A stretch of 64,000 bases of DNA from Pseudomonadales bacterium (GTDB taxonomy: Bacteria; Pseudomonadota; Gammaproteobacteria; Pseudomonadales; UBA7239). The stretch lies in assembly GCA_028280345.1 (NCBI GenBank), contig JANQLY010000010.1, positions 1 through 64,000 on the forward strand, read 5' to 3'. The position numbers were made by a program, and so were the translations under genes. Positions 22,513-34,891 of this stretch are shown piece after piece (positions within the stretch are counted from its first letter, which is position 1; each line of letters opens with the position of its first letter). Under the pieces are notes generated by a model. The model did not search any database. It saw only the letters and a program-made list of their open reading frames with translations, and was not told where the DNA came from.

Positions 22513-24603
22513 CTATTTTTTCTCGGGAACAAGGTGGGAGATATCAGCAATCTGCAGGAACAGCCCTTGCAGCTGTTTTAACAACGCAAGCCGGTTAGCT
22601 TTGATTGCGGCATCATCCGCATTGACCATAACGTGATCGAAAAACGCATCAATGGGTGTTTTTAATGAGGCCAGCGAGGCAAGTGCATCGGTGTAGTTTC
22701 GTGCTTCAATCAATGGCATGGTTTTCTCACGCTGCTGCTCAAGCAGCTTAAATAGCTCGTGCTCCTCGTCGCGTTCAAACAATGTCGTATCAACAGTTCC
22801 GCTGATTTCGATATCGGCTTTGGCGAGAATATTTGCGACGCGCTTGTTGGCTGCAGCAAGGCTTTCCGCTTCGCTCATCTGACTAAATGCATGTACGGCC
22901 TGAACGCGCTGATCGATATCCAGTGGATTGGACAGTTTGCGTGCCGCCACCGCATTGAAAATTTCTACGGCAATGCCCTGGTCCTGATACATCGCGCGAA
23001 AGCGCTCCACCATATAGTCGAGTACCAGCGTGGGTAAGGCGCCTTTATCTTTTACGCCGCTGTGCTGGTTTGCAGCAACCGACAGCAGATCAAGCAAGTC
23101 GAGATCAAGTTGTTTTTGTAGCAAAATATTCAGCACGGCAATTGAGGCACGGCGCAATGCAAACGGATCTTTTGAGCCGGTGGGCTTCTGGCCAATACCA
23201 AAAATACCGGTCAGCGTATCGAGACGGTCGGCCAATGCCACCGCCGCGCCTTCCGCTGAGGGCGGTACTTGGTCGGTCGCGTATTTAGGTAAATAGTGCT
23301 CGGCAATTGCTTCGGCAACAGGCGTAGGCTCATCGTCATTAAGCGCGTAGTAGTGGCCTGCAATACCCTGCATTTTGTCAAACTCAAGCACCATATCGGA
23401 CACCAGGTCGGCCTTGCACAGCAGCCCCGCTCGTGCCGAATGGTCGCGATCTGCGCTTATCTTGTCGGCAATATGCGCAGAAAGGGCCGAAATGCGCTCT
23501 ACCTTGTCAAAAACGGAGCCAAGCTCCTTCTGGAAGACCACACCCTTAAGCTTTTCTAACCGGCTTTCCAGTGAGCTTTTCTTATCCGTTGCAAAGAAAA
23601 ATGCCGCGTCGGCAAGGCGCGGGCGGATTACACGCTCATTGCCATCAATAATCTGTGCCGGGTCAGTACTTTCGACATTCGAGACAGTAATAAAATACGG
23701 CAGCAATTGATTTTGGCTATCGACTACATGGAAGTATTTTTGGTGCTCGGCCATGGAAGAAATCAGTGCCTCGGCAGGTACTTCGAGAAAGCGTTCATCG
23801 AATTTGCCGGCAAGTGCAACAGGCCACTCCACGAGGGCGGTGACTTCGTCGAGCAGGTCACTATCAATAACCGCTTTGCCATCGAGCTCAGTTGCAATCT
23901 TTTCAACCTGCTCGCGGATCATTTGCTGACGCGCGTCGAAGTCTGCAATCACATAGTGATCCTTTAATAACTGCTCATAGCTCGCCGGCTGATCAATCGT
24001 CAGTTCACCGTCAGCGTGAAAGCGGTGACCGCGGGTTATGCGTCCGGCTTTATGTTCAAGAATTTCGCAATCAACCACATCCTCACCGAGCAACATCACC
24101 AGCCAATGTACCGGGCGAACAAACTCTGCCTTGCGTGCGCCCCAGCGCATACGCTTGGGAATCGGCAAGTCATTTAATGCCTGGCGAATAACATCTGGCA
24201 CGATAACCGCTGTTTGCTGACCGGGCTCGATACTCTCGTGGTAAAGCTTGTCAGCTTTTCCATCGTTGGCAACTTTGCTTTTTAGTTCATTGGCATCAAA
24301 ACCGTTTTTATTGGCAAACGCCAAGGCCGCTTTGGTGGGTTCGCCGTTATCATCAAAGGCAATTTTGGCGGGTGGGCCCCATACCTTTAATTCCTTGTCG
24401 GCCTGCTGCACGTTAAGATCAGTAATATAAACGGCGAGCCGGCGCGGAGAAATTAAGAGTTTTGCCGCAGAGAAGCCGAGATTAAAATCTTTTTCCAGTT
24501 GCGTTTTTATACTGGAAATAAAGGCATTTCCGAGCTGTTTCAACGCTTTGGGCGGTAACTCTTCGGTTCCGAGTTCAACGAGAAAATCTTTTTTATTGCT
24601 CAT
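22513..24603 (-). CDS. glyS: Glycine--tRNA ligase beta subunit
   Basis: tRNA-recognising subunit of the alpha2beta2 bacterial glycyl-tRNA synthetase. 696 residues, the usual length. It opens with [17 protein letters not shown], contains [20 protein letters not shown] and the [20 protein letters not shown] block, and ends in an anticodon-binding helical domain. Its ATG overlaps the end of glyQ by 4 bp, indicating coupled translation of the two subunits. Confidence 0.99.
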   Translation of the reverse strand: MSNKKDFLVELGTEELPPKALKQLGNAFISSIKTQLEKDFNLGFSAAKLLISPRRLAVYITDLNVQQADKELKVWGPPAKIAFDDNGEPTKAALAFANKNGFDANELKSKVANDGKADKLYHESIEPGQQTAVIVPDVIRQALNDLPIPKRMRWGARKAEFVRPVHWLVMLLGEDVVDCEILEHKAGRITRGHRFHADGELTIDQPASYEQLLKDHYVIADFDARQQMIREQVEKIATELDGKAVIDSDLLDEVTALVEWPVALAGKFDERFLEVPAEALISSMAEHQKYFHVVDSQNQLLPYFITVSNVESTDPAQIIDGNERVIRPRLADAAFFFATDKKSSLESRLEKLKGVVFQKELGSVFDKVERISALSAHIADKISADRDHSARAGLLCKADLVSDMVLEFDKMQGIAGHYYALNDDEPTPVAEAIAEHYLPKYATDQVPPSAEGAAVALADRLDTLTGIFGIGQKPTGSKDPFALRRASIAVLNILLQKQLDLDLLDLLSVAANQHSGVKDKGALPTLVLDYMVERFRAMYQDQGIAVEIFNAVAARKLSNPLDIDQRVQAVHAFSQMSEAESLAAANKRVANILAKADIEISGTVDTTLFERDEEHELFKLLEQQREKTMPLIEARNYTDALASLASLKTPIDAFFDHVMVNADDAAIKANRLALLKQLQGLFLQIADISHLVPEKK

Positions 24604-25553
24604 TCTTTTTCTGCCTCCGCCTTGTGTTTGGCGACGACTTCATTACGCAAGGCATCAGGTGCCAGCGGAAAATCAAGAGCAAGGCGCGCGTCAAAATAGG
24701 CCTGTGCCACAGCGCGCGCGAGAGTGCGCACACGCAAAATAAAACGCTGCCGCTCGGTGACGGAAATCGCATGGCGCGCATCGAGCAGGTTAAATGCATG
24801 GGAGGCTTTCATTACCATTTCGTAGGCAGGCAACGGCAAACCTTTTTCAATCAGGCGGCCAGACTCTGCTTCATATTTGTCAAAGCTCGCAAACAGAAAG
24901 TCCACATCGGCTTCTTCAAAGTTATAGGCGGACATCTCCACTTCGTTCTGGTGAAACACATCACCGTAGGTAACCGGTGTGCCATCGGGGCCGACGGTCC
25001 ACACCAGATCGTAAATCGAGTTCACCCCTTGCAGGTACATCGCAATACGCTCGAGCCCGTAGGTAATCTCACCCGTAACCGGGTAGCACTCGAGGCCACC
25101 GACCTGTTGGAAATAAGTGAATTGGGTGACCTCCATGCCGTTGAGCCAGACTTCCCAGCCGAGCCCCCAGGCACCGAGAGTTGGCGATTCCCAGTTATCT
25201 TCCACAAAGCGAATATCGTGTACCTTCGGGTCGATGCCGAGCTCAAACAGAGAGTCGAGATAGAGCTGCTGGATATTGTCCGGTGAGGGCTTCAGTACAA
25301 CCTGGTATTGATAGTAGTGCTGCAGGCGGTTCGGGTTTTCGCCGTAGCGCCCGTCAGTGGGGCGGCGACAGGGCTGAACATAGGCGGCATGCCAGGTTTC
25401 CGGGCCGATGGCACGTAAAAACGTGGCCGGGTGAAAGGTACCCGCACCCACTTCGAGATCCAGCGGCTGCAACACCACGCAGCCCTGCCGGGCCCAGTAT
25501 TGCTGCAGGGCCAGAATCAAACCCTGAAAAGTTGAGACATCTGCCTGGGACAC
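24600..25553 (-). CDS. glyQ: Glycine--tRNA ligase alpha subunit
   Basis: Catalytic subunit of the tetrameric glycyl-tRNA synthetase. 317 residues containing [20 protein letters not shown] near the N-terminus and the class II signature region [20 protein letters not shown]. The start is GTG at 25553-25551. It is followed by overlapping glyS, gmhB and plsC, one leftward operon. Confidence 0.99.
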   Translation of the reverse strand: MSQADVSTFQGLILALQQYWARQGCVVLQPLDLEVGAGTFHPATFLRAIGPETWHAAYVQPCRRPTDGRYGENPNRLQHYYQYQVVLKPSPDNIQQLYLDSLFELGIDPKVHDIRFVEDNWESPTLGAWGLGWEVWLNGMEVTQFTYFQQVGGLECYPVTGEITYGLERIAMYLQGVNSIYDLVWTVGPDGTPVTYGDVFHQNEVEMSAYNFEEADVDFLFASFDKYEAESGRLIEKGLPLPAYEMVMKASHAFNLLDARHAISVTERQRFILRVRTLARAVAQAYFDARLALDFPLAPDALRNEVVAKHKAEAEKE

Positions 25554-25636
25554 ACTACCCGCCTTTGATTGTTACCGCATAAAAAGGCGGCAATTCTACA
25601 ACATAAATAGCGGCAAGGCCCACCGCAGGGAGAGGG

Positions 25637-27487
25637 CTAATCTACCGGGCCTTGATCTACCGGTTTGAATCCGGGAAACAGCCATTTGAAAGGTCGCATC
25701 GGGAAACCGCCGGTTATCTCAAACAACGCCTTGAAGTCGTCAGTGGTACAACGCTCGATAATATAGGCATCGTTCTGGTAGATAACCTGCTGGCAGATTT
25801 GCCCCTTATCCGAGTGAACGCCGAGGGTGTCGCCGTTGGCCAGTGCAATCTTGGCGTGCACCCAGTCAAAGGTGAAATCCTCGACAAAGTTAACCTTTGC
25901 CGGGGGCAGGGCCTGCGTAACATCGGCGGAATGGTGCTCAAGCGCGTTGGCAAACTCGCCCCGCGCAATCGCATCGCGTGCTTCGGGGTAGGTGGCAAAA
26001 TAAGATTCTTCATCGAGCTCAACAGAGTCCGCGATAATATCGGTGCCGTAGGCAAATGCATTCGGATATGGGTGAGCGTATTCAAACTCGTAATTATTCA
26101 CGTGAGACATCCACACCACCGGTGTGATCAAGCCGTTTTCTTCCGGTCGACTCAAATAGTCGGACATATCGAGCACGGCGGCGTGCATCGGCGATAGCGA
26201 CGTTGGCCACACGAGCAATAGCTGTCGTGTGCGTTGATCTCCGGTGACAATAATCAATGCCAGCAGACACAGCGCACCCAGGCGACGCAGCAAGGTACTC
26301 TCTATATGGGTGAGCCACAACATCGCACCGATACACACCAGCACGCTGCCGATAAATAAATGCCGTGGCATGGAGTGCTCTGCTAAAAGAAAAAACCAAA
26401 CGAGGCATGGGCCAGCGCTCAACGTCACAATTTGTGCCAGCGATATTTGACGATAGCGATACAACGCAATACCGCAGAGCACCACATAAAGTGCGAGCCA
26501 GGGCAGCAGCTTTTTGCCGCCAATAATAGAGGAGTGAAACAACGAGTTGCCGATCCAGATACTTGCCGTTAACACACGGGTTAATGTATCAAGAGCTGTA
26601 TCCGGCTGCGTAAAATATTCAATAAGTGTGTTTGTGCCGGAAAAGTATTTGTTGCCAGCAGCGGTATAGTGTTCATAGGCGGCTTGCCAGGCTGGATCCT
26701 GACTCGCAATCACCGCGCCGTGATAAGACAAAAACAGTGCTGGAATGATTGCCGTAAGTGCACAGAAAATACCAACATCAAACAGGCTGCGTAACAGTGA
26801 ACAGCGGTTTACAAACCACTGATAATAACCGAGTAAAAAAATCACTACGATCAATGCCAACAATGCGAGCATTTTTGCACCCAGCGCGAATGTAGCAAAT
26901 ACGCCGGCAATAATCAGCAAGCGACGCTGTTGTGTTTGCACATACTCGTGCATATAGATAGCGCATAACAACACAGACAAAATGCAGGTAATTTCACCGA
27001 GCAGGCGATACCAGTAATAGGATTTGAATAACATAAATAGCAACATCAGCAGCGCAACAAAGAAGTAGTAGCGTTGCTCATCGACAAGCGGCAGGCGTAG
27101 CTTGCGCAGCAATAACAACAGAAAAATCAGATTTAAAAAGAAAACTGCTATTCCGGGTACCGTTAGCCCGGCACCGAACACCGCAACCGCAGCAGTTACC
27201 GGTAACATGACAACAGGCCCGGTAGTCATGCTTTCAGGCTTCATAGGAAATGTGCCAAAGCCTGATAAACTCCAGCCAAGCCCCGTCGTTATATTTTTTA
27301 CCGCTACCGCATTCATAAAGTGATCGGAAAAAATGCCAAAATCAAAATCCGAATAGTCAAAAAAAACTGCGCGCAATAAACCCCCCGCAATAAACATAGC
27401 GAGTAATAGATAAAAGAGATATTTTTCAAAATGGCGGTCCAGCCAGCTGCCGGAAGTGAACCATGTTGTTATTGTCTTTTCTGGCAA
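25637..27487 (-). CDS. Polytopic membrane protein, possible GT-C type glycosyltransferase
   Basis: Not recognised with certainty. 616 residues: an N-terminal membrane helix (about 24-44), an acidic loop FFDYSDFDFGIFSDH reminiscent of the first periplasmic loop of lipid-linked sugar transferases (GT-C/PMT type), about ten further hydrophobic segments to roughly residue 420, then a soluble C-terminal domain of about 190 residues. That layout fits GT-C enzymes, but no decisive motif is visible. No in-frame ATG is near the N-terminus; the frame appears to start at TTG (27487). It lies upstream of glyQ, 83 bp away, and may be a separate unit. Confidence 0.6.
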   Translation of the reverse strand: MPEKTITTWFTSGSWLDRHFEKYLFYLLLAMFIAGGLLRAVFFDYSDFDFGIFSDHFMNAVAVKNITTGLGWSLSGFGTFPMKPESMTTGPVVMLPVTAAVAVFGAGLTVPGIAVFFLNLIFLLLLLRKLRLPLVDEQRYYFFVALLMLLFMLFKSYYWYRLLGEITCILSVLLCAIYMHEYVQTQQRRLLIIAGVFATFALGAKMLALLALIVVIFLLGYYQWFVNRCSLLRSLFDVGIFCALTAIIPALFLSYHGAVIASQDPAWQAAYEHYTAAGNKYFSGTNTLIEYFTQPDTALDTLTRVLTASIWIGNSLFHSSIIGGKKLLPWLALYVVLCGIALYRYRQISLAQIVTLSAGPCLVWFFLLAEHSMPRHLFIGSVLVCIGAMLWLTHIESTLLRRLGALCLLALIIVTGDQRTRQLLLVWPTSLSPMHAAVLDMSDYLSRPEENGLITPVVWMSHVNNYEFEYAHPYPNAFAYGTDIIADSVELDEESYFATYPEARDAIARGEFANALEHHSADVTQALPPAKVNFVEDFTFDWVHAKIALANGDTLGVHSDKGQICQQVIYQNDAYIIERCTTDDFKALFEITGGFPMRPFKWLFPGFKPVDQGPVD

Positions 27488-27598
27488 GGTCTTACACTAA
27501 AAATGAATGTCCAGGCAGACTACTGCGTTTACCCGTGGAAGTAAATACACCGGCGCAGTGGTATCATGGCGCTTTATTGTTTAGTGAAAAACAGTTTA

Positions 27599-28603
27599 AT
27601 GAGAATAGCAATTAACGGGTTTGGTCGTATTGGTCGCTGTGTGTTGCGTGCCTTGCATGAGTCAAACCAACACCCGGAAATACAGGTAGTTGCGATTAAC
27701 GAACCCGCGGATCTTGAAACTATCGCTCACCTGCTAAAGTTTGATAGCACTCACGGCCGCTTTACCGGAAAGGTTGAAGTTGCTCCTGGACAGCTTGTGG
27801 TTGATGGTCAGCCCATAGTGGTGAGTCATGTTGAAGTACTATCAGAGATGCCCTGGTCAGAGCAGGGCATTGATCTTGTGATGGAGTGCAGTGGTACGTT
27901 CACCTCGGTGAATGATGCGCGCGAGCACTGCGCGCGCGGTGCAACAAAAGTACTGTTTTCCCAGCCTGCGGATGCCGATGTCGATACAACCATAGTGTAC
28001 GGTTACAACGAGAGCAGTCTGAATAAGGGCGACACAATAATCTCCAATGCCTCCTGTACCACCAACTGTATTGTGCCGGTAATTGATGTGCTGGTCGATG
28101 CCTTTGGTATAACAAGCGGTGTGATTACGACGATTCATTCAGCAATGAACGACCAGCCCGTGATTGATGCCTATCACCACACCGACCTGCGTAAAACCCG
28201 CGCGGCAATGCAATCTATCATTCCCATTGATACCGAATTGGCACGCGGTATCGAACGGCTTATGCCTGCTATGGCGGGGCGTTTTTCCGCCCAGGCACTG
28301 CGGGTGCCAACCGTGAATGTTTCGGCGATGGATATCAGCTTGCAACTGGAGCGTGAAGCCAGTGTGGATGCAATCAATGCAGCGCTGCAAGTAGCGGCGG
28401 AACAGCGCTATGCGGGCATTCTGGATTTTACACTGGAGCCGCTGGCCTCCTGTGACTTTAACCACGATACTCACTCCGGCATTGTCGATGGCAGTCAGAC
28501 CCGGGTGGCTGGCCACCTCGTCAAGGTGCTCGTATGGTTTGACAATGAGTGGGGTTTTGCCAACCGCATGCTGGATGTGGCGTCCCACCTCGCGCGGCTT
28601 TAA
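27599..28603 (+). CDS. epd: Erythrose-4-phosphate dehydrogenase (GAPDH family)
   Basis: NAD-dependent oxidation of erythrose 4-phosphate to 4-phosphoerythronate, first step of the DXP-dependent pyridoxal phosphate pathway; related enzymes act on glyceraldehyde 3-phosphate. 334 residues from the ATG at 27599: Rossmann motif INGFGRIGR, catalytic Cys153 in NASCTTNC, and the Epd-like block HSAMNDQPVIDAYHHTDLRK in place of the canonical GAPDH sequence. The frame extends upstream to 27566, but the family begins at MRIAINGFG. The following pgk and fba make the conserved epd-pgk-fba cluster. Residual GAPDH activity cannot be excluded. Confidence 0.88.
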   Translation: MRIAINGFGRIGRCVLRALHESNQHPEIQVVAINEPADLETIAHLLKFDSTHGRFTGKVEVAPGQLVVDGQPIVVSHVEVLSEMPWSEQGIDLVMECSGTFTSVNDAREHCARGATKVLFSQPADADVDTTIVYGYNESSLNKGDTIISNASCTTNCIVPVIDVLVDAFGITSGVITTIHSAMNDQPVIDAYHHTDLRKTRAAMQSIIPIDTELARGIERLMPAMAGRFSAQALRVPTVNVSAMDISLQLEREASVDAINAALQVAAEQRYAGILDFTLEPLASCDFNHDTHSGIVDGSQTRVAGHLVKVLVWFDNEWGFANRMLDVASHLARL

Positions 28604-28794
28604 ACCCGCAAAATTCACGCTGCCATCAAGCTGGCGTTGCAACTCGACCCGCAAAAGCGATCAGCGTAGAATAGCGCCTCCCGAAATAGCTCGACTACAC
28701 TCCACGGGATCACGGGGGAGCGGCGAGGCAAGAGACGAACCCAATACCTGAAGCAACACCAGACAATACCAGAAGAAATACGAGAGAGACCTGA

Positions 28795-29970
28795 ATGACC
28801 GTAGCACTGATGTCAGACCTTAACCTAAGCGGCCAGCGAGTATTGATCCGGGAGGATCTCAACGTACCGATTAAAAACGGCGAGGTGGCATCCGATGCAC
28901 GTATTCGGGCTGCCCTGCCGACGATCAAGGCGGCATGTGATGCCGGAGCCAAAGTGATCCTTATGTCACACCTGGGCCGCCCGGCAGAAGGCGGTAGTGC
29001 CGAAGAAAATGCAGATTTCAGCCTTGCACCGGTGGCGACCTATCTTTCCGGCTTGCTCGATCAGGAGGTTCCGTTAATCACCGATTATCTTGCAAACGGT
29101 GTTGAAGTTGAAGCGGGTCAGGTCGTGCTGCTTGAAAATGTGCGCTTTAATGCCGGAGAAAAGAAAGACGACGAAGCGCTTGCCAAACAATATGCAGGCC
29201 TTTGCGATATTTTTGTTATGGATGCATTTGGCACCGCACACCGCGCCCAGGCATCCACCCACGGGGTGGCGAAGTTTGCCTCGGCCGCCTGTGCGGGCCC
29301 GCTGCTCGCCGGAGAGCTCGATGCACTCGAAAAGGCGCTTGCGAACCCGGCTCGGCCGATGGTGGCCATTGTTGGCGGCTCAAAAGTGTCGACCAAACTT
29401 ACGGTATTGGAAACCTTGTCTGACAAGGTTGATCAACTGATTGTCGGTGGCGGCATTGCCAATACCTTCCTTGCCGCAAGTGGCAAGACCGTGGGCAAGT
29501 CACTGTGTGAGCAAGACCTGATTCCCCAGGCGAAAGCACTGATGGAAAAAACCCATATTCCGATCCCTACTGATGTAGTGTGTGGTAAGGAGTTTTCTGA
29601 AGCCAGTCCGGCGCAAACAAAGGCCGCGGATGCCGTTGCTGATGACGATATGATTTTTGATGTGGGTCCGGAAACCGCGGCAGCGATGGCGGCCATGCTC
29701 AAAGAGGCGAAAACCATTCTGTGGAACGGCCCTGTGGGCGTATTTGAATTTGACCAGTTCGGTGCAGGCACCAAAGCCCTGTCGCTGGCGATTGCCGAGA
29801 GCGATGGTTTTTCACTTGCCGGTGGCGGCGATACGCTGGCGGCCATTGATAAATACCGGATTGCTGATAAAGTGTCCTACATCTCTACCGGCGGCGGCGC
29901 CTTCCTTGAATATGTGGAAGGTAAAACCCTGCCAGCGGTCGCGATCCTCGAAGAACGTGCGGCCAAATAA
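28795..29970 (+). CDS. pgk: Phosphoglycerate kinase
   Basis: Reversible phosphate transfer between 1,3-bisphosphoglycerate and ADP. 391 residues with the N-terminal substrate motif [16 protein letters not shown], the LMSHLGRP loop, [16 protein letters not shown] segment (here [12 protein letters not shown]) and the C-terminal nucleotide-site block [14 protein letters not shown]. It is preceded by a 191-bp gap that probably contains its own promoter and followed by fba after 44 bp. Confidence 0.98.
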   Translation: MTVALMSDLNLSGQRVLIREDLNVPIKNGEVASDARIRAALPTIKAACDAGAKVILMSHLGRPAEGGSAEENADFSLAPVATYLSGLLDQEVPLITDYLANGVEVEAGQVVLLENVRFNAGEKKDDEALAKQYAGLCDIFVMDAFGTAHRAQASTHGVAKFASAACAGPLLAGELDALEKALANPARPMVAIVGGSKVSTKLTVLETLSDKVDQLIVGGGIANTFLAASGKTVGKSLCEQDLIPQAKALMEKTHIPIPTDVVCGKEFSEASPAQTKAADAVADDDMIFDVGPETAAAMAAMLKEAKTILWNGPVGVFEFDQFGAGTKALSLAIAESDGFSLAGGGDTLAAIDKYRIADKVSYISTGGGAFLEYVEGKTLPAVAILEERAAK

Positions 29971-30014
29971 CCCGAAATTAAGCTAACGTGTAATTAATAG
30001 ACAGGAATTCTGCT

Positions 30015-31079
30015 ATGCCAATGATAAGTCTGCGCCAGCTGCTCGACCACGCGGCGGAAAACGATTATGGCGTGCCCGCCTTTAACGTCAACAACCTCGA
30101 ACAAACCCGCGCCATTATGGAGGCGGCCTCGGCGACCAACAGCCCCGTGATCATGCAGGCTTCGGCCGGAGCGCGAAAATATGCGGGCTCCAACTTCCTG
30201 CGCCACATGATTCTTGCGGCGATGGAAGAGTTTCCCGACATTCCGGTTTGTATGCATCAGGACCACGGCGTCTCACCCGCGGTGTGCCAGCGCTCAATAC
30301 AGCTTGGTTTTTCTTCGGTGATGATGGATGGCTCCCTTGAAGCGGATGGCAAAACCCCGTCGAGCTATGAGTACAATGTTGATGTTACGCGCCAGGTTGT
30401 GGAAATGGCCCATGCCTGTGGTGTTTCCGTGGAGGGCGAGCTCGGCTGTCTCGGTTCACTCGAAACCGGTGAAGCGGGTGAAGAAGATGGTGTCGGCGCC
30501 GCAGGCAAGCTTACCCACGACCAGATGCTTACCGATCCGGAAGAAGCAGCAGACTTTGTAAAGAAAACCGGTGTTGATGCACTGGCGATTGCCTGCGGTA
30601 CAAGCCATGGCGCTTACAAGTTTACTCGCCCACCCACGGGTGACATCCTTGCGATCGATCGCATCAAGGAAATTAACAAGCGTATTCCAAACACCCATCT
30701 TGTTATGCACGGCTCTTCGTCTGTGCCGCAAGACTGGCTCGCCATCATCAACGAGTTCGGCGGCAATATTCCGGAAACCTACGGTGTGCCGGTTGAACAA
30801 ATTTGCGAAGGCATTAAACACGGTGTGCGTAAGGTCAACATTGATACCGACTTGCGTCTCGCCTCCACTGGATCGATTCGCCGCTTTATGGCAGAGAACC
30901 AGGCGGAGTTTGACCCGCGCAAATACCTCAAGGAAACGATCAACTCCATGCGCGATATTTGCATCGCACGTTATGAAGCATTTGGTACCGCAGGACAAGC
31001 TGACAAGATCAAGGTGATTGATCTTGAAGATATGTACAAAAAGTACGATGCAGGTGAGCTTGCTCAGCAGGTGAACTAG
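30015..31079 (+). CDS. fba: Class II fructose-bisphosphate aldolase
   Basis: Zinc-dependent aldolase interconverting fructose 1,6-bisphosphate with dihydroxyacetone phosphate and glyceraldehyde 3-phosphate. 354 residues of the class IIB/CbbA-type: [10 protein letters not shown] with Asp83 and His84 near the metal site, [31 protein letters not shown] and [10 protein letters not shown] with metal-binding His. It completes the epd-pgk-fba cluster; no pyruvate kinase or transketolase gene is adjacent. Confidence 0.97.
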   Translation: MPMISLRQLLDHAAENDYGVPAFNVNNLEQTRAIMEAASATNSPVIMQASAGARKYAGSNFLRHMILAAMEEFPDIPVCMHQDHGVSPAVCQRSIQLGFSSVMMDGSLEADGKTPSSYEYNVDVTRQVVEMAHACGVSVEGELGCLGSLETGEAGEEDGVGAAGKLTHDQMLTDPEEAADFVKKTGVDALAIACGTSHGAYKFTRPPTGDILAIDRIKEINKRIPNTHLVMHGSSSVPQDWLAIINEFGGNIPETYGVPVEQICEGIKHGVRKVNIDTDLRLASTGSIRRFMAENQAEFDPRKYLKETINSMRDICIARYEAFGTAGQADKIKVIDLEDMYKKYDAGELAQQVN

Positions 31080-31099
31080 CCTCGCAACTTGTAACCTGA

Positions 31100-32035
<936 letters not shown>

Positions 32036-32075
32036 TCAATCTAACTAACTGTTAAGTATTTAAAGGCAGTCTTGC

Positions 32076-33314
32076 ATGAACATGAATAAGCTTGTTGCTC
32101 TGTTTAAACACGATGCAGCCGGAGGCGTATTATTAATTATTGCCGCCGCGCTTGCGCTGATAATTGTTAATTCACCTCTTGAAGGCCTCTACGCTACGTT
32201 AAAGAGTGTGCCTGTTGTGGTGAGCGTGGGTGATTTTGAAATTGCCAAACCGATTCTGCTCTGGGTTAACGATGGCTTGATGGCGGTGTTCTTTTTCCTT
32301 GTCGGGCTTGAGCTTAAGCGAGAAATGCTCGAGGGAGAATTATCCAAACCGGAAAATATTGCACTACCGGCGCTCGGTGCGATTGGTGGAATCGTGGTGC
32401 CGGTTGGCATCTATTGGTTGTTTAATTTTGGCAATGAACACAACATTGTTGGCTGGGCGATCCCGGCTGCTACCGATATTGCATTTGCGTTGGGTGTTTT
32501 GATGTTGCTTGGCAATCGCGTACCCATTGGTTTGAAAGTGTTTCTGGTTTCGCTTGCGATTTTTGATGATGTTGGCGCAATTATAATTATTGCGTTGTTC
32601 TATACTTCGAACCTGACCGCAACCATGTTGGCGGTAGCATTATCGTGTATTCCATTTCTTTGGTTACTAAACCGCAAGAACGTTGTCTATCTGCCGCCTT
32701 ATTTCTTTCTTGGTTTAATTATGTGGGCCGCTGTACTTAAGTCCGGAGTGCATGCCACGCTGGCCGGTGTCGCGCTCGCATTTTTTATTCCACTACGCGA
32801 CAAAAATGATCCGAGCCATTCGCCGGTGCGCAATCTTGAACATGAATTACACGGCCTTGTTGCTTATATCACCTTGCCGCTATTTGCGTTTATGAATGCC
32901 GGTATTCCATTTAAAGGCATGACTATTGACAGCCTGCTACACCCGGTGCCGATAGGCATTGCGCTCGGGTTATTTATCGGTAAGCCACTTGGCATTATGG
33001 TGTTTTGTTATCTGGGTAAATTGCTCGGCATTGCGAAGCTGCCAAATCATGTTAACTACTGGCAATTATTCGGTGCATCGATATTGTGTGGCATCGGTTT
33101 TACCATGAGTCTGTTTGTGGGCACGCTCGCATTTGAAGAAGGGACCACACTATCACTGTTTGATGAACGCATCGGTATATTATCCGGATCGTTTCTTGCG
33201 GCTATTGTTGGATACCTGGTGTTAAACAAGGTGCTGCCAAAGGAAGAAGACTTTGAAGATGATCCAGATGTTGAGGTTTTTCCGCATAGAAAGACCAAGC
33301 CGGTAGCGCACTGA
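32076..33314 (+). CDS. nhaA: Na+/H+ antiporter NhaA
   Basis: Electrogenic antiporter exporting Na+ for H+, important in saline or alkaline settings. 412 residues with about twelve hydrophobic segments; conserved VNDGLMAVFFFLVGLELKRE near residue 70 and the paired aspartates in FDDVGAIIIIALFYT that carry the ion in NhaA. The C-terminus is extended and acidic (KEEDFEDDPDVEVFP). The next gene begins two bases after the stop. Confidence 0.97.
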   Translation: MNMNKLVALFKHDAAGGVLLIIAAALALIIVNSPLEGLYATLKSVPVVVSVGDFEIAKPILLWVNDGLMAVFFFLVGLELKREMLEGELSKPENIALPALGAIGGIVVPVGIYWLFNFGNEHNIVGWAIPAATDIAFALGVLMLLGNRVPIGLKVFLVSLAIFDDVGAIIIIALFYTSNLTATMLAVALSCIPFLWLLNRKNVVYLPPYFFLGLIMWAAVLKSGVHATLAGVALAFFIPLRDKNDPSHSPVRNLEHELHGLVAYITLPLFAFMNAGIPFKGMTIDSLLHPVPIGIALGLFIGKPLGIMVFCYLGKLLGIAKLPNHVNYWQLFGASILCGIGFTMSLFVGTLAFEEGTTLSLFDERIGILSGSFLAAIVGYLVLNKVLPKEEDFEDDPDVEVFPHRKTKPVAH

Positions 33315-33315
33315 T

Positions 33316-33723
33316 ATGACCGAAGAGAACCCCCGGCATTATGGAACAGAAGATGCATCGTTCCAGGCAGCAGGGGGTGAAGCGGGCATTAAAAAACTCG
33401 TCAACGATTTCTACGACGTGATGGAAACCCTGCCAAAGGCGCGCAAAATTCGTGACATGCACCCGCAGGACCTTACTATCTCCCGGGACAAACTCTATCG
33501 TTTTCTGTGTGGCTGGCTTGGTGGCCCGCGCCTGTTTCGCGAAAAGTACGGGCCAATCAGTATTCCCCAGGTACATAGCCACCTCGATATTGGTACGGAT
33601 GAACGTGATGCGTGGCTTGCCTGTATGGAGCAGGCGTTGCAACAGCAGGATTACGCCGCGGACTTTAAAACCTATCTGCTTGAAGCGCTCGGCGTGCCCG
33701 CAGAGCGTTGCCGCACCCGCTAA
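33316..33723 (+). CDS. Group II truncated haemoglobin
   Basis: Small heme protein, probably oxygen or nitric-oxide related. 135 residues with the group II pattern: AGIKKLVNDFYDVM (B helix with Tyr), LYRFLCGWLGGPRLFREKYG, and SHLDIGTDERDAWLACMEQAL, where the proximal His lies in the preceding helix region. It is tightly coupled to nhaA (1-base gap) and may be co-transcribed. Substrate and physiological role cannot be read from sequence. Confidence 0.93.
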   Translation: MTEENPRHYGTEDASFQAAGGEAGIKKLVNDFYDVMETLPKARKIRDMHPQDLTISRDKLYRFLCGWLGGPRLFREKYGPISIPQVHSHLDIGTDERDAWLACMEQALQQQDYAADFKTYLLEALGVPAERCRTR

Positions 33724-33870
33724 AAGCATCACTTCTATATCGGTTGCTTTCCCCGTGGTCTATCGGTATCTTCGCTGTTCCTGTTTTTAAATATCCCGGG
33801 TTTGTTGTATTGAATCCGGGGAACTGTATTAACTTGTCTGGCATTAAAGCCGGCAACCTTTGGAGGACAT

Positions 33871-34839
33871 ATGGATATTAAAGCATTAGGTTATGTGGGC
33901 TACGGCGCCCCGGACCCGAAAGAGTGGCTCAAGTACGGCACGGAAATTATCGGCGCCATGCCCGCGCGTGCAGTGCCGGGCGAAAGCTGGGGCATGCCGA
34001 TGGACCCGACCTCCGGCCCGGAAAGTGGCGGCACAGGTGTTGCCGCAGATGGTTCGGTTTACCTGAAATTTGATGACCGCCAATGGCGCATCGGCATTCA
34101 CCCGAGCCAGGATAACGCGGGCATTATGTACATCGGTTTTGAAGTGGCCGGTGTGAGAGAACTCGAAGCAGCAGTGGAAGAACTCAAGTCGCTTGGCTAC
34201 GAAGCGGAAATGGGTACGGCGGAGCAAGCTTATGGCCGTGCGGTAACCGGCATTGCCTACACTAAAGACCCGGCGGGCAACTCAATTGAACTGTTTTACG
34301 GTGCTACGGAAGATTTTAAAATGGAATCTCCACTCGGCATGAACTTTAAAATGGGCGGCCTGGGCGTTGGTCACCTCAACCTGATTGTGTCTGACTTGCA
34401 GGCGAACAAGGATTTCTACATCCGCGTGCTCGGCTTTAATCTGTCTGATTACATCACGTTTGGTCCGAACGATATGTCGGCGAACTTTTATCACTGCAAT
34501 GGCCGCCACCACTCCATTGGTCTGCTACATGTGGGTCCAATTGATGGTATCCACCATATGATGATCGAGTGTGAGTCTATCGATGATGTACTGCGCTGCT
34601 ATGAGCGCGTTAACGACGCAGGCATCGAAGTGAAATCCACCCTGGGCCGCCACATCAACGACAATATGTTGTCTTTTTATATGGCTAGCCCGTTTGGTTT
34701 TGAAGTGGAAATCGGTTGGGACGGCGCCATCGTTGATGAAAACTGGACGCCGCGCCAGTTCTGCGAAGGTGACATCTGGGGTCACCGTGGCCTTGATGCG
34801 GAAACTATCCAGCAGGAATCGGAAAAGGTTACCAGCTAG
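33871..34839 (+). CDS. Extradiol ring-cleavage dioxygenase (type I, BphC/HsaC-like)
   Basis: Fe(II)-dependent meta-cleavage of catecholic rings. 322 residues with two vicinal-oxygen-chelate modules; the C-terminal one carries the metal ligands His168 (GVGHLNL), His229 (IHHMMIE) and Glu280 (FEVEIGW), with probable catalytic His in CNGRHHSIGL and Tyr in MLSFYMASP. Strong ribosome site (GGAGG, 33857-33862) before the ATG and a strong terminator right after: a monocistronic gene. Neighbouring acyl-CoA enzymes and the HsaC/BphC-like length suggest a steroid-type or biphenyl-type catechol, but the substrate is an inference. Confidence 0.88.
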   Translation: MDIKALGYVGYGAPDPKEWLKYGTEIIGAMPARAVPGESWGMPMDPTSGPESGGTGVAADGSVYLKFDDRQWRIGIHPSQDNAGIMYIGFEVAGVRELEAAVEELKSLGYEAEMGTAEQAYGRAVTGIAYTKDPAGNSIELFYGATEDFKMESPLGMNFKMGGLGVGHLNLIVSDLQANKDFYIRVLGFNLSDYITFGPNDMSANFYHCNGRHHSIGLLHVGPIDGIHHMMIECESIDDVLRCYERVNDAGIEVKSTLGRHINDNMLSFYMASPFGFEVEIGWDGAIVDENWTPRQFCEGDIWGHRGLDAETIQQESEKVTS

Positions 34840-34860
34840 TCAGCCTTCAACCGGCATCTG

Positions 34861-34891
34861 AAAGGGCAGCAATCGCTGCCCTTTTTATTTT
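34861..34891 (+). terminator. Rho-independent terminator after the extradiol dioxygenase
   Basis: AAAGGGCAGC, loop AATC, GCTGCCCTTT, then TTATTTT: a perfect 10-bp stem with a T-rich tail, 21 bp after the stop codon. Confidence 0.93.

Noticed and set aside
26091..26106. TATTCACGTGAGAC-like sequence as a third parS
   Set aside because: Only the CACGTG core and a few flanking bases match; too many mismatches compared with the two sites in recF.
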